From JARRPM01 sp963765545 (GTDB lineage Bacteria; Pseudomonadota; Gammaproteobacteria; Pseudomonadales; Halieaceae), in contig CAVXWW010000004.1 of assembly GCA_963765545.1 (NCBI GenBank), positions 372,001 to 436,000 of the forward strand: 64,000 nucleotides of DNA, in the 5' to 3' direction. The first letter of the stretch is position 1. Every line of letters begins with the position of its first letter. The position numbers and the translations under genes are program-made. This document shows, one piece after another, positions 1-8,546 of this stretch. The notes below the pieces were generated by a model that saw nothing but the letters and a program-made list of their open reading frames with translations, was not told the origin of the DNA and did not search any database.

Positions 1-633
1 TGCCCGTATTGTCGCCTGGTGCGCGAGGCGCTGACAGAGTTGGACCTGGACGTGGAGATCTATCCCTGCCCCAAGGGCGGCGAGCGTTTTCGTCCGGCAC
101 TGGAAGCGCGTGGGGGCAAGGCGCAGTTTCCCTACCTGGTGGATCCGAACACCGGGGCGGAGATGTATGAGTCCCTGGATATCGTGTCCTACCTGTTTGA
201 AACCTACGGGCAGAAAAGCCTGCCGTTGAAGTGGCGTGCCGGCAAATTGCAAACGCTTGGCTCCATGCTGGCCAGTGCGCCACGCATGGGTCAGGGATTG
301 AAGGCGCGGCCAGGGCGTGAGCCCGGCTACCTGCTTGAGCTTTACAGTTTCGAGTCCAGCCCCTATGCCAGGCCGGTGCGAGAGCTACTGTGCGAGATGG
401 AAATACCCTACATCGTCCGCAATTGCGGCCGCACTGAACTGCAAGAGTGGATACTGCCGCCGGTGCGCGCGGCCCTGAAGATTGTCCCCCACAGTACGCT
501 GGAAAACCGGCAGATACTGCAGGACATGGAAGGTAGGGTGGCCATTCCTTATCTGTTCGATCCCAACACGGAAAGCGGGCTGTTCGAATCCACAGACATT
601 ATGGCGTACCTGCGCGATACCTACGGCGCCTGA
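1..633 (+). CDS. Tandem glutaredoxin/GST-N-domain protein (5' partial)
   Basis: The frame is open from base 1, so the N-terminus lies outside the window. The first visible residues are a CPYC redox motif, the glutaredoxin/GST-N signature. The protein has two successive thioredoxin-fold modules. The first ends in a PYLVDPNTG...ESLDIVSYL segment. The second starts near visible residue 115 and ends in a matching PYLFDPNT...ESTDIMAYL segment. The cis-proline glutathione-binding loop is therefore present in both, but the second module has SPYA where the first has CPYC and has lost the redox cysteines. Such proteins are annotated as GST N-terminal domain proteins. Probably a cytosolic thiol-linked reductase or transferase, substrate unknown. 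Confidence 0.8.
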   Translation, partial: CPYCRLVREALTELDLDVEIYPCPKGGERFRPALEARGGKAQFPYLVDPNTGAEMYESLDIVSYLFETYGQKSLPLKWRAGKLQTLGSMLASAPRMGQGLKARPGREPGYLLELYSFESSPYARPVRELLCEMEIPYIVRNCGRTELQEWILPPVRAALKIVPHSTLENRQILQDMEGRVAIPYLFDPNTESGLFESTDIMAYLRDTYGA

Positions 634-651
634 GCGGGCGAGAGCCGCGAT

Positions 652-1260
652 ATGAACGGGGTAATCCACATAGTGGATGTTCTCGCGGTAGGGACATTCG
701 CCATCACAGGCGCCCTTGCAGCCGCGGAGCGCAAGCTGGATATCCTCGGTTTTATCCTGTTCGGTACCATCACGGGTATCGGTGGCGGTACGGCTCGCGA
801 TTTGTTGCTGGGTACCGATACCGTATTCTGGATAGGCGATACCGATTACCTGTGGACTTGTATCGGCGCTTCAACGTTGACCTGGTTTCTGGCACCGCTG
901 CTCAATTCCCTGCACCGGGTACTGGTGTGGGCTGACGCGGTGGGTATGGCATTGTTTTGCGTGCTGGGAACTATCAAGGCCCAGCAGTGGGGTGCGCCGC
1001 CGGTGGTGTCGGTTGTAATGGGTATGATGACGGCAACGTTTGGTTCGATCATTCGCGATACCCTGCTCAACCAGGAGCCGGTGCTGCTTGGCCCGGAGAT
1101 TTATGTCAGCGCGGCACTGCTGGGCTCTGTGAGTTATCTCCTGCTCTATGCACTGCCAGCCACCACAGCCCTGGCAATGCCGCTCGCGATAGCACTGGCC
1201 TTTATGTTGCGAGCCGCGGCCATACTGTTCGACCTTCGTTTGCCCAAGTACGGTCGCTAG
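652..1260 (+). CDS. TRIC-type trimeric intracellular cation channel family protein (YadS/UPF0126)
   Basis: A 202-residue membrane protein with about seven hydrophobic helices. It contains the family's glycine-rich first repeat, GTITGIGGGTARDLLLG at about residues 39-55, and a second repeat with GSIIRDTLLN. Two-repeat architecture of this length is typical of the UPF0126/TRIC family. Bacterial members form homotrimeric cation channels, and E. coli YadS-type members have been linked to glycine uptake. ATG start 18 bases after the preceding stop with a purine-rich stretch upstream. It converges with the next gene, and the two stop codons overlap by four bases. Confidence 0.85.
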   Translation: MNGVIHIVDVLAVGTFAITGALAAAERKLDILGFILFGTITGIGGGTARDLLLGTDTVFWIGDTDYLWTCIGASTLTWFLAPLLNSLHRVLVWADAVGMALFCVLGTIKAQQWGAPPVVSVVMGMMTATFGSIIRDTLLNQEPVLLGPEIYVSAALLGSVSYLLLYALPATTALAMPLAIALAFMLRAAAILFDLRLPKYGR

Positions 1261-1643
1261 ACAGTGGCCCGGTTTTGCCGCAATGCAATAGCCGCGATTA
1301 TTGCCGTGAAGTATTCGTAAGCCATGGCGCCATAGGTATAACCGCCAACCTCGCCGGGACCGGCGAAAGCCCAGAAACAACGCGCCAGCGCCAGCCCGCC
1401 TATACCCAGTAACAGAAGCACCAGCGCCGGCCGATAAAACTCCAGCTTGAGGGCCCCCAGCAGGCAAAAGATACCCACTCCCGTCTGCAAGCCGCCGTAC
1501 ATGGCGCCAATTTCCGGGAGCCCATCGGCAGAGGTAAAGGCCAGACCTGCATAGTCGGCGGGCAGCGCCGGGGATACCAGGCACGCGAGACCGTAGGCGA
1601 TGAATACAATCGCAGACAACCAAAGAATAAACTTACCCGTCAT
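1257..1643 (-). CDS. DUF4345-like small integral membrane protein
   Basis: A 128-residue protein with four predicted membrane helices at roughly residues 5-25, 45-65, 70-90 and 105-122. The spacing and a PEIGAMYGGLQTGVG motif in the second helix resemble DUF4345 proteins, small inner-membrane proteins of unknown role. The ATG start follows a GGGAG ribosome-binding site. It is transcribed towards the channel gene and does not appear to share an operon with anything. Function unknown. Confidence 0.6.
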   Translation of the reverse strand: MTGKFILWLSAIVFIAYGLACLVSPALPADYAGLAFTSADGLPEIGAMYGGLQTGVGIFCLLGALKLEFYRPALVLLLLGIGGLALARCFWAFAGPGEVGGYTYGAMAYEYFTAIIAAIALRQNRATV

Positions 1644-1898
1644 TTGAAGACTCCCGAAAAAGCATTGATGTATTATGATCGCGAGATTAGCATATTAATG
1701 ACCTGTTGAACTTGCTGTCAGGGGAGGGGGCAGTAGAACTGATTTCCAGGTGGTGCGGGGTATTCCCATGGAGCCTTGAAACCAGGCCGAAACAGAATTG
1801 CTAGTTCTGTAAGTGTGTTCAACGATATGTGGACTATGAAGAGCCGCAGCGTCGCAGGTAACTGCTGCGCCTTTGGCTGTCACTGTGATTCAGCGCAT

Positions 1899-1912
1899 AT
1901 GGTGATCACCAT
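1899..1912. repeat. Perfect 14-bp palindrome
   Basis: ATGGTGATCACCAT reads the same on both strands. It lies about 100 bases before the tRNA gene in non-coding DNA. It could be a binding site for a dimeric regulator, but nothing nearby identifies a partner. Confidence 0.5.
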
Positions 1913-1955
1913 CGCAGTTGACAGGAAAGGCCAGTCTCACTAAAATGCGCTCCTT

Positions 1956-1998
1956 GTTATTGATCTGATCAACTCAAAAATCCAGCATGATCAATAAC
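1956..1998. repeat. 10-bp perfect inverted repeat upstream of tRNA-Ala
   Basis: GTTATTGATC at 1956-1965 is the exact reverse complement of GATCAATAAC at 1989-1998, with a 23-base spacer. It ends 14 bases before the mature tRNA. It could be a regulatory dyad or a processing hairpin in the tRNA precursor; no T-run follows, so it is not a typical terminator. Confidence 0.55.
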
Positions 1999-2012
1999 TT
2001 ACGTCAGATCAC

Positions 2013-2088
2013 GGGGCTATAGCTCAGCTGGGAGAGCGCAACACTGGCAGTGTTGAGGTCAGCGGTTCGATCCCGCTTAGCTCCACCA
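2013..2088 (+). tRNA. tRNA-Ala (anticodon GGC)
   Basis: A full cloverleaf can be folded by eye. The seven-base acceptor stem GGGGCTA pairs with TAGCTCC (one G-T pair). The D arm is GCTC/GAGC, the anticodon stem is CAACA/TGTTG with loop CTGGCAG (anticodon GGC), and the T arm is AGCGG/CCGCT with loop TTCGATC. CCA is encoded at 2086-2088. The anticodon GGC reads GCC and GCU alanine codons. The gene stands alone rather than in an rRNA operon, and the DNA behind it contains transposase remains, as is common downstream of tRNA genes. Confidence 0.97.
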
Positions 2089-2265
2089 AACCATTGATTT
2101 TCCTGCGGTTTCGCGCCGCCACGGTGTTACAAAAACTGTTTTGTACACTTTGCAGCCAAAGGAGAATCAACCCATGCCAACACTCGCAACTGTTGTGGTC
2201 GTTTACGTCTCATCATCTGAGTTGGTAGCGCCAACTTAACTCGCCGAAGTTGATAGAATCGCCTC
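2089..2265. other. Short non-coding interval between tRNA-Ala and IS remnant
   Basis: It contains one 21-codon reading frame, 2174-2239, with a good GGAG ribosome-binding site nine bases upstream, and a hairpin AGTTGG/CCAACT (2220-2236) at its end. The encoded peptide is unfamiliar. It may be a real small ORF, a leader or the edge of a decayed mobile element; the sequence does not decide. Confidence 0.3.
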
Positions 2266-2843
2266 ATGAATACATAGAGGCGTCACCGGTTCCCGCCAGA
2301 TATTATCTCCTATGCCGTACCCAAAGCACTTCGTGGGGCAGGCTCTCTGGCTGTACTTCCGTTTCAATCTCAGCCACAGAGATATAGAGGATCTGCTATC
2401 TGAACGAGGCATCATCGTCAGCCGTGAAGCGATCCGTCTTTGGGTACGGCGCAGTGGTTGACGTGTGCTTGCAGTCAAAGCGTGATGGCGCTGCTGCAAA
2501 GCGCTTCTTTAAGCAGTTGCCTCGTAACCATGGGGTAGAGCCCAGGAAGATCGTGACCGACAAGCTGAGGAGCTAGCGAGTCGCCCAATGCGAGGTGATG
2601 TCTGAGGTCATTCATGTAACAGATCAGTATGCTAATAACCGAGCAGAGCAATCGCACGAGGCGACCAGGGTCCTGGAGTGGGGGGTGCGCAAATTCAAAT
2701 GAGTAACCCAAGCGCAGCGCTTCGTAACTGCCCATGCCCCTGTTAGTAATCTATTCAACCTGGGACGGCATCTTGTGAGGGCGCAGCATTATCGTGATCT
2801 CAGGGTCAGTGCGTTTAGCGAGTGGAGCAGGGCAGTGGTTTGA
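2266..2843 (+). pseudogene. Decayed IS6-family transposase
   Basis: The pieces of an IS6-type DDE transposase are recognisable but no longer form one frame. An N-terminal fragment has an in-frame stop at its fourth codon followed by RRHRFPPDIISYAV. A shifted frame (2312-2461) has the HTH-region motif WLYFRFNLSHRDIEDLL. From about 2456 the C-terminal half continues through KRDGAAAKRFFK, KIVTDKL, HVTDQYANNRAEQSHEATR and NLGRHLVRAQHYRDLR, interrupted by stops at the TAG after KLRS and the TGA after KFK. About 40 residues between the HTH region and the C-terminal half, including the first catalytic aspartate, are deleted. Non-functional fossil; clear terminal inverted repeats were not found. Confidence 0.88.
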
Positions 2844-3023
2844 GATCAGGTCGCAGATTTCTGTGGCCGGTAGACATTAACTTGCCAATACCCGCCACCG
2901 GGCTATAGTCGAGCCTACAGTGGAGAAGTGCTGTATTAGCCTCCTGGCAACAATAGATGCGCTTGTGGCTACTTGCGGACGCCCCCAACCCTTTAGCGAC
3001 TACAAAGGAGTCTTGAGGCCGCT

Positions 3024-4232
3024 ATGATTATCACCCCCGGATCTGCGCACGGCCATCCGACGTCGCCCCCGCACCGCGGACGGGTCGGTTTCGCGATCAT
3101 CGTGTTCGCTTTGCTAAGCGTCTTCGGCCTGGGCTCTCAATACCCTGCGCTGGCCCAAACGGCCGGTGACAGTACCGCAGTACCCATTCCAGCAATCCGG
3201 CCGGTGGTCAAGGAACTGGTGGAATACGATGAGTACACCGGGCGTTTCGAGCCAGTAAACCGGGTTGATGTGCGGGCCCGCGTCAGCGGCTATCTTTCCT
3301 CTGTAGCGTTCACCGAGGGCCAACCGGTGGAGACCGGTGAGTTGCTGTTCGTCATCGACCAGCGGCCTTTCCAGATCGCCGAGACGGCGGCCCAGGCCGA
3401 GCTTCAGGAAATGCGCGCCTCCCTGGATCTGGCCAAAACCGAGGCGGACCGGGCGCGGACCTTGCGCAAAAACCTCGTTATTTCCCAGGAGGACCTGGAC
3501 CAGCGGGTACAGGCCGAGGTGGTCGCCGCGTCCAGGCTGTCACGGGCCCGCGCCACCCTGGAGCGCGCCCGGCTCAACCTGGAGTTCACCGAAATACGGG
3601 CGCCGATTCACGGCCGTATCGGGCGCCGTCTGGTGGACGTGGGCAATATCGTGATAGGCGGGGACGTGCAGGGAACCCTGTTGACTACCATCGTCCAGGA
3701 AGACCCCATTCATTTTTACTTCGAGGTAAGTGAAGCCGATGTGCTGCGCTATAGCCGGCTAGGCCAATCGGGGGCGAGACCGACCTCTCGGGACTATCCC
3801 AACGTCATCAGCGTCAAGCTGCTGGACGAAGACAGTTTTCAGCACCCAGGGGTGATGGATTTCGTCGACAACCGGCTCAGTGCGACCACCGGCAGCGTAA
3901 TCGCCAGAGCCCTGCTGCCAAACCCCGACCGCCTGCTGCAGCCGGGCCTTTTCGGTCGGGTACGGCTGCCGGGCAGCGGCTTGCTCGAGACTGTGCTGGT
4001 GCCGGATGCGGTCATACAATTCGACCAGTCCAGGCAGTATGTCTTCCTGATCAATCCCGATGGCATTATCGAACGCCGATGGATTACCACCGGGCCCATC
4101 GCCGAGGGCCTGCGTATCGTGCGTAAGGGGTTGACCGGCAACGAGCTGGTGGCGGCGGGAGGTTTTCACCGCACGCGCGTCGGCATGCAGGTGGCACCGC
4201 AGCTTGACCCTGCCCCGCCGGCAACGGACTGA
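3024..4232 (+). CDS. RND efflux periplasmic adaptor subunit (AcrA/MexA type)
   Basis: A 402-residue membrane-fusion protein. A basic N-terminus and one hydrophobic segment (about residues 20-44) act as signal or anchor; there is no lipobox cysteine, unlike AcrA. The biotinyl-lipoyl half-motif RVSGYLSSVAFTEGQPV lies near residue 86. An alpha-helical hairpin with heptad repeats covers roughly 120-190, followed by LNLEFTEIRAPIHGRIGR, which closes the lipoyl domain, and a beta-barrel. It bridges the pump to an outer-membrane channel. The AAAGGAG site is about 14 bases before the ATG. The pump gene starts three bases after its stop. No TetR-type regulator lies upstream, only IS remains. Confidence 0.93.
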   Translation: MIITPGSAHGHPTSPPHRGRVGFAIIVFALLSVFGLGSQYPALAQTAGDSTAVPIPAIRPVVKELVEYDEYTGRFEPVNRVDVRARVSGYLSSVAFTEGQPVETGELLFVIDQRPFQIAETAAQAELQEMRASLDLAKTEADRARTLRKNLVISQEDLDQRVQAEVVAASRLSRARATLERARLNLEFTEIRAPIHGRIGRRLVDVGNIVIGGDVQGTLLTTIVQEDPIHFYFEVSEADVLRYSRLGQSGARPTSRDYPNVISVKLLDEDSFQHPGVMDFVDNRLSATTGSVIARALLPNPDRLLQPGLFGRVRLPGSGLLETVLVPDAVIQFDQSRQYVFLINPDGIIERRWITTGPIAEGLRIVRKGLTGNELVAAGGFHRTRVGMQVAPQLDPAPPATD

Positions 4233-4234
4233 GC

Positions 4235-7200
4235 ATGGGGTTTACCCATTTCTTTGTAGAGCGCCCGATATTCGCCGCCGTCCTGTCGATCTTTATCACC
4301 CTGCTGGGAGCGCTGTCATACCGCTCCCTGCCCGTTTCCCAGTATCCCGAGGTGGCGCCGCCCACTGTGCAGGTGCGCACCGCCTACCCCGGCGCGAGTG
4401 CGCAGGTGGTGGCCGATTCCGTGGCGGTGCCTCTGGAGCAGGAAATCAACGGCGTAGAGGACATGTTGTACATGCATTCGCAGTCCACCGGCGATGGCAA
4501 TCTCAGCATCACTGTCACCTTCGCCCTGGGCACCGACCTCGATGAAGCGCAGGTTCAGGTACAGAATCGCATCGCGCTGGCGGAGCCGCGTCTGCCGGAA
4601 TCGGTTCGCAGGCTGGGAGTCAACGTCCAGAAGAATTCGCCGGATATGTTGATGGTCATCAACCTGTATTCCCCGGAGGAAACCTACGATCAGCTATATA
4701 TCGCCAACTACGCCGTGTTACAGCTGCGCGACACCCTGGCGCGCATCGATGGCGTGGGCCGGGTGCGCCTGCTGGGTGCCAGCGAGTATGCCATGCGGGT
4801 TTGGCTGGACCCCGACCGGGTTGACGCGGTTGGCCTTACCGCGGGCGATGTGGTGCGCGGCCTGCGCGGCCAGAACCTGCAGGTGGCGGCGGGGGTGATG
4901 AACCAACCGCCCGGTAGCAACCCCGAGGCGTTCGAGATCGGTGTTCAAACCCGCGGCCGCCTGATTGAACCCGAGGAATTCGGTGAAGTGGTAATACGGT
5001 CAACGGAAGATGGCGGTATCGTGCGCCTGCATGACGTCGCCCGCATCGAGCTGGGCGCGCAGAGTTACTCCACCAGCGGCTACCTTGGCCGGCGCTCGGC
5101 GGTAGCGCTGGCTATCGACCAGAGACCCGGCACCAATGCCCTGGCAACCGCTAACAAACTTCGGGCCACGATTGAACGGATGGCCGAGGACTTTCCAGCT
5201 GGGCTCAGTTACGAGATCGGTTACAACCCTACCGATTTTGTCCAGGCCTCGGTGGATGCCGTTATCGTGACGATTTTTGAGGCGATCGCACTGGTGGTGC
5301 TGGTGGTCGTTTTGTTCCTGCAGAACTTGCGGACCTCGTTGATTCCGATCCTGGCTATACCGGTTTCGCTGGTCGGTACCTTTGCGGTCATGGCACTGTT
5401 CGGCTTCAGCCTCAACAACCTGACCCTGTTCGGGCTGGTATTGGCGATCGGGATCGTTGTCGATGACGCCATCGTGGTGGTGGAAAACATTGAGCGCAAC
5501 CTGCGGGCGGGGCTATCCCCGAAGGAGGCGGCCCACAAAACAATGGACGAGGTGGGAAGCGCCCTGGTGGCGATTGCCCTGGTGCTGTCGGCGGTATTTA
5601 TCCCCGCGGCTTTTGTGGCGGGGATCAGCGGCCAGTTTTTCCAGCAGTTTGCACTGACTATAGCCTCGGCAACGATCATCTCCGCCGTCGTTTCGCTAAC
5701 TTTGAGCCCGGCCCTGGCAGCCTTGATACTCAAGCCTCATGCCGGCCAGCCATCCTCCGCGCAAGCGTCCCGCTGGCTGCGTCTCGTCTTTGAGAGTTTC
5801 AACCGCGGCCTCGAGCGCCTGGCGGGTCGCTACGCCCGCCTGGTGGCGGCGATGGTGCGTCGTGGCCTGGTAATCGCGGGAATTTATCTCCTGCTGATCG
5901 GCCTGGCTGGAGTTCAGTTCGCGGCGGTGCCAACAGGTTTTATTCCGACCCTGGACCAGGGCTATGTGCTGGTATCAGTGCAACTGCCACCCGGCGCCAA
6001 GTTCGAGCGAACCCAGCGCGTGATATCCCAGACCATCGACAAGCTGCTGGCCGTCGAAGGGGTAAAAAATGCTGTCGGGTTTGCCGGTTTCTCGGCCCTG
6101 ACGTCTTCAACAGGCCCCAATGTGGCGACACTCTTTGCCTCCTTTGTGCCCTACGCTGAACGCAAGGCAATGGGGATCAATTTCGATGAACTGCTGGCGC
6201 GGTTGCGCACGAGCATGGCCACCATCGATGAGGCTTCGGTACTGGTAGTCAATCCGCCGCCGGTACGTGGTCTGGGTTATGCCGGCGGGTTCCGCATGAT
6301 GCTGCAGGATCGAAGTGGTCGTGGCCTCGACCTGCTGGCAGCCACCACCGCCGATATGGTGGGCGCCGCCAACCAGACAGCGGGCCTGTCGAGGGTCTTC
6401 TCAATGTTTGAGACGCGCACCCCACAGCTTTACCTGGATGTGGACCGGGTGCGGGCCGAACAGCTTGGCGTGCCGGTGGAGAACGTCTTCGAAGCAATGG
6501 AAATCTATTTCGGTTCCGCCTTCGTCAACGACTTCAATTTCCTGGGTCGAACCTTCCAGGTAACCGCCCAGGCAGACGCCGAGTTTCGTCGCTCCCCCCG
6601 CGACCTTCTGAGCCTGCGCACGCGCAACAGTACAGGCCAACCGGTGGCCCTGGGCGCCGTGGCCACCGCCGACTATCGCACCGCGCCCTACCGCGTGGAG
6701 CGATACAATCTCTACCCAGCCGTTTCTATCTTCGGCAGCGCCGCACCCGGTGCCGGTTCAGGCGATGCGCTGATGGCAATGGAAGCCCTGGCCGCCGAGC
6801 GGCTTCCCGATGGCCTGGGCTTTGAATGGACTGATCTCGCCTATCAGCAAAAGGCGTCCGGCAACGTCGGGATGGGCGTTTTTGCCCTGGCGGTGCTGTT
6901 CGTATTCCTGGTGCTCGCGGCGCAATACGAAAGCTGGATGCTGCCACTGGCTATCGTACTCATCGTGCCCATGTGTATCCTGTCCGCCATGTTCGGCATA
7001 TGGATTGCCGGCCTGGATAACAATGTACTGGTGCAGGTGGGGCTAATCGTGCTGGTCGGCCTCGCCGCCAAGAATGCGATTCTTATTGTCGAGTTCGCGC
7101 GCCAGGATGAAGCGGCCGGCCACAGCCGCTTCGAGGCCGCCGTCAACGCCGCGCGCCTGCGCCTGCGGCCTATCCTGATGACCTCCCTGGCCTTCATACT

Positions 7201-7360
7201 AGGTGTGGTGCCGCTGGTCTTCGCCATCGGCCCCGGCGCCGAGATGCGCCAGGCCCTGGGGATTACGGTATTTTCGGGCATGCTGGGGGTCACCGCCTTC
7301 GGACTGCTGTTTACCCCGGTGTTTTACGTGTTGTGCCGCGGGTTGGCCCTGCGAAAATAG
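4235..7360 (+). CDS. RND efflux transporter, HAE1 family inner-membrane pump (AcrB type)
   Basis: A 1041-residue proton-driven pump of normal family length: FVERPIFAAVLSIFI at the first helix, twelve membrane helices and two large periplasmic loops. The proton-relay residues of AcrB (D407, D408, K940) are present as D410, D411 in GIVVDDAIVVVEN and K946 in GLAAKNAILIVEF. It works as a trimer with the adaptor encoded just upstream and a TolC-like outer-membrane factor, which is not encoded here and must come from elsewhere. Substrates are probably hydrophobic drugs, bile-salt-like compounds or solvents, as for other HAE1 pumps. No frameshift is seen. Confidence 0.96.
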   Translation: MGFTHFFVERPIFAAVLSIFITLLGALSYRSLPVSQYPEVAPPTVQVRTAYPGASAQVVADSVAVPLEQEINGVEDMLYMHSQSTGDGNLSITVTFALGTDLDEAQVQVQNRIALAEPRLPESVRRLGVNVQKNSPDMLMVINLYSPEETYDQLYIANYAVLQLRDTLARIDGVGRVRLLGASEYAMRVWLDPDRVDAVGLTAGDVVRGLRGQNLQVAAGVMNQPPGSNPEAFEIGVQTRGRLIEPEEFGEVVIRSTEDGGIVRLHDVARIELGAQSYSTSGYLGRRSAVALAIDQRPGTNALATANKLRATIERMAEDFPAGLSYEIGYNPTDFVQASVDAVIVTIFEAIALVVLVVVLFLQNLRTSLIPILAIPVSLVGTFAVMALFGFSLNNLTLFGLVLAIGIVVDDAIVVVENIERNLRAGLSPKEAAHKTMDEVGSALVAIALVLSAVFIPAAFVAGISGQFFQQFALTIASATIISAVVSLTLSPALAALILKPHAGQPSSAQASRWLRLVFESFNRGLERLAGRYARLVAAMVRRGLVIAGIYLLLIGLAGVQFAAVPTGFIPTLDQGYVLVSVQLPPGAKFERTQRVISQTIDKLLAVEGVKNAVGFAGFSALTSSTGPNVATLFASFVPYAERKAMGINFDELLARLRTSMATIDEASVLVVNPPPVRGLGYAGGFRMMLQDRSGRGLDLLAATTADMVGAANQTAGLSRVFSMFETRTPQLYLDVDRVRAEQLGVPVENVFEAMEIYFGSAFVNDFNFLGRTFQVTAQADAEFRRSPRDLLSLRTRNSTGQPVALGAVATADYRTAPYRVERYNLYPAVSIFGSAAPGAGSGDALMAMEALAAERLPDGLGFEWTDLAYQQKASGNVGMGVFALAVLFVFLVLAAQYESWMLPLAIVLIVPMCILSAMFGIWIAGLDNNVLVQVGLIVLVGLAAKNAILIVEFARQDEAAGHSRFEAAVNAARLRLRPILMTSLAFILGVVPLVFAIGPGAEMRQALGITVFSGMLGVTAFGLLFTPVFYVLCRGLALRK

Positions 7361-8225
7361 GGTCCTGACAAGTTAACTTATTGTTGCTCAAAAAGTGGAA
7401 AATCAGAGCGGATAAATACTACAAGTTTGACTCATAGTGGAGTCAGGCAAAGAGCTTCCGGTCGCTCTAGCGCTGTTTCTGTAGCTCCAGCCCATGACCT
7501 CAAGATAACTTGTCATTACCAGGCGAGGCTATGTGAAAACCACGGACGGAAAAGCGGTCTCAAAATATGCAATAAAAGTGCACTGGCATGGCCCGCTTTG
7601 AGATTCGAGGCTGAAAATGCGAAAGCAGGGGCCTGTGCGCACAATCGATAATTTTCACTTTGCGTGTTCACACAGCCTCAGGAGAAAGGGAGTTAGCCGG
7701 TTCATGACTCAGGGCTGAATCCAGCATGATGCTATGACCGCAGTCGAAAGCGGACATCTTCCCGGCAGGAAAAACTAGATCGACAACCAGCTTCCTGTGC
7801 CATCACTGACCCACAATGTCGGGATTGGATACTGCTCGGCTGGTTTCTTGTCTGCGAATACAACTGCAAACCGTTTTAGCGGCCCTCGCTTACTTGCCCT
7901 CGCCTCGACCACCAAATCAACAGGTATACCATCAATTGCTGTAGCCTCGATCAAGTGGATAATCAGCATATCCATGATCTTGCCAGTTTTTGTCGGCACA
8001 GGGATGCGGCGACGCGACTTCCAGGTAGAAAGGCATTCGACTTTGCTGCGCGGCTGTGTGTGGGCTGGAACTTCCATACTCTAAATCTCTACGCCTTTCT
8101 CCAGCGGCATTGCAATTGTTTGAGGGCCTCCAAAGCGGTAGCCTGCTTTTTGCTGTTCAGTCTAAAATACATCGCACAAACCCTTTCGGCACAAAATCCC
8201 CTTAGCAAACCTCGGAGAAAATGTA
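7361..8225. other. Mostly non-coding A/T-richer stretch after the RND operon
   Basis: The base composition shifts visibly towards A/T. There are several short frames but none with a recognisable domain; the best is a 100-codon minus-strand frame at 7775-8077, listed separately. AAGTTAACTT at 7370-7379 is palindromic, and TGACTC/GAGTCA forms a small hairpin near 7427-7444. No terminator with a T-run is evident after the pump gene. The stretch resembles decayed or transferred DNA. Confidence 0.5.
7775..8077 (-). CDS. Doubtful hypothetical protein, 100 residues
   Basis: Open frame with an ATG start and a weak purine-rich stretch (GGAGAAAGG) about 20 bases upstream. The translated sequence is moderately charged, has no signal peptide or membrane helix, and has a hydrophobic core around IIHLIEATAIDGIPVDLVVEA. 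I do not recognise the family. A frame of similar length exists on the opposite strand, so length alone is no support. It is given only because it is the most protein-like frame in this gap. Confidence 0.25.
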   Translation of the reverse strand: MEVPAHTQPRSKVECLSTWKSRRRIPVPTKTGKIMDMLIIHLIEATAIDGIPVDLVVEARASKRGPLKRFAVVFADKKPAEQYPIPTLWVSDGTGSWLSI

Positions 8226-8546
8226 ATGTCAGCATACTTTGTAGTGAATTACGACATAACTAAGCCAGCAGCCTACAAAGCATACGTGCCTGCTGTGGTT
8301 CCTATATTGGAAGCACATGGTGCGGAAATTCTGGTTGCCGATTATGAATCAGAAACACTGGAAGGTAAGCCCGGGTCGGTAACCGTACTCGTAAAATTTG
8401 AGTCGAAAGAAGCACTCTATGCTTGGTATAACTCTCCCGAATATCAAGAAATCATCCGTTTACGTACGGATAATTCCGAGGGCGTTGGCGTCGCGGCAGG
8501 CGAGTTTAACCTAGAGCATAATCTTCGCATCTTAGACGCCCTTTAG
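8226..8546 (+). CDS. DUF1330 domain-containing protein
   Basis: A 106-residue protein beginning MSAYFVVNYDITKPAAYKAY, the typical DUF1330 opening, followed by VPILEAHGAEILVAD and VTVLVKFESKEALYAWYNSPEYQ. The family has a small ferredoxin-like alpha/beta fold of the dimeric alpha-beta barrel group. Its members are cytosolic, and no enzymatic role is firmly established. The GGAG ribosome-binding site lies about nine bases before the ATG. Its codons are visibly more A/T-rich than those of the RND operon or the downstream core genes, which suggests recent transfer. It is the only secure gene between 7361 and 9503. Confidence 0.85.
   Translation: MSAYFVVNYDITKPAAYKAYVPAVVPILEAHGAEILVADYESETLEGKPGSVTVLVKFESKEALYAWYNSPEYQEIIRLRTDNSEGVGVAAGEFNLEHNLRILDAL

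Larger units (their letters stand above)
1644..2012. other. Gene-free stretch upstream of tRNA-Ala
   Basis: No open frame here has a convincing start or family resemblance. The stretch holds two symmetrical sequences, listed separately: a 14-bp palindrome and a 10-bp inverted repeat just before the tRNA. It presumably carries the tRNA promoter, but I could not pick out a confident -35/-10 pair. Confidence 0.5.

Noticed and set aside
871..1623. Minus-strand 250-codon frame opposite the TRIC channel
   Set aside because: Arg/Gly/His/Cys-rich composition typical of antisense frames in G+C-rich genes; the plus strand has a clear family match.
7370..7379. AAGTTAACTT palindrome as a terminator or operator for the RND operon
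   Set aside because: Ten A/T-rich bases with no T-run or loop; such palindromes occur often by chance.
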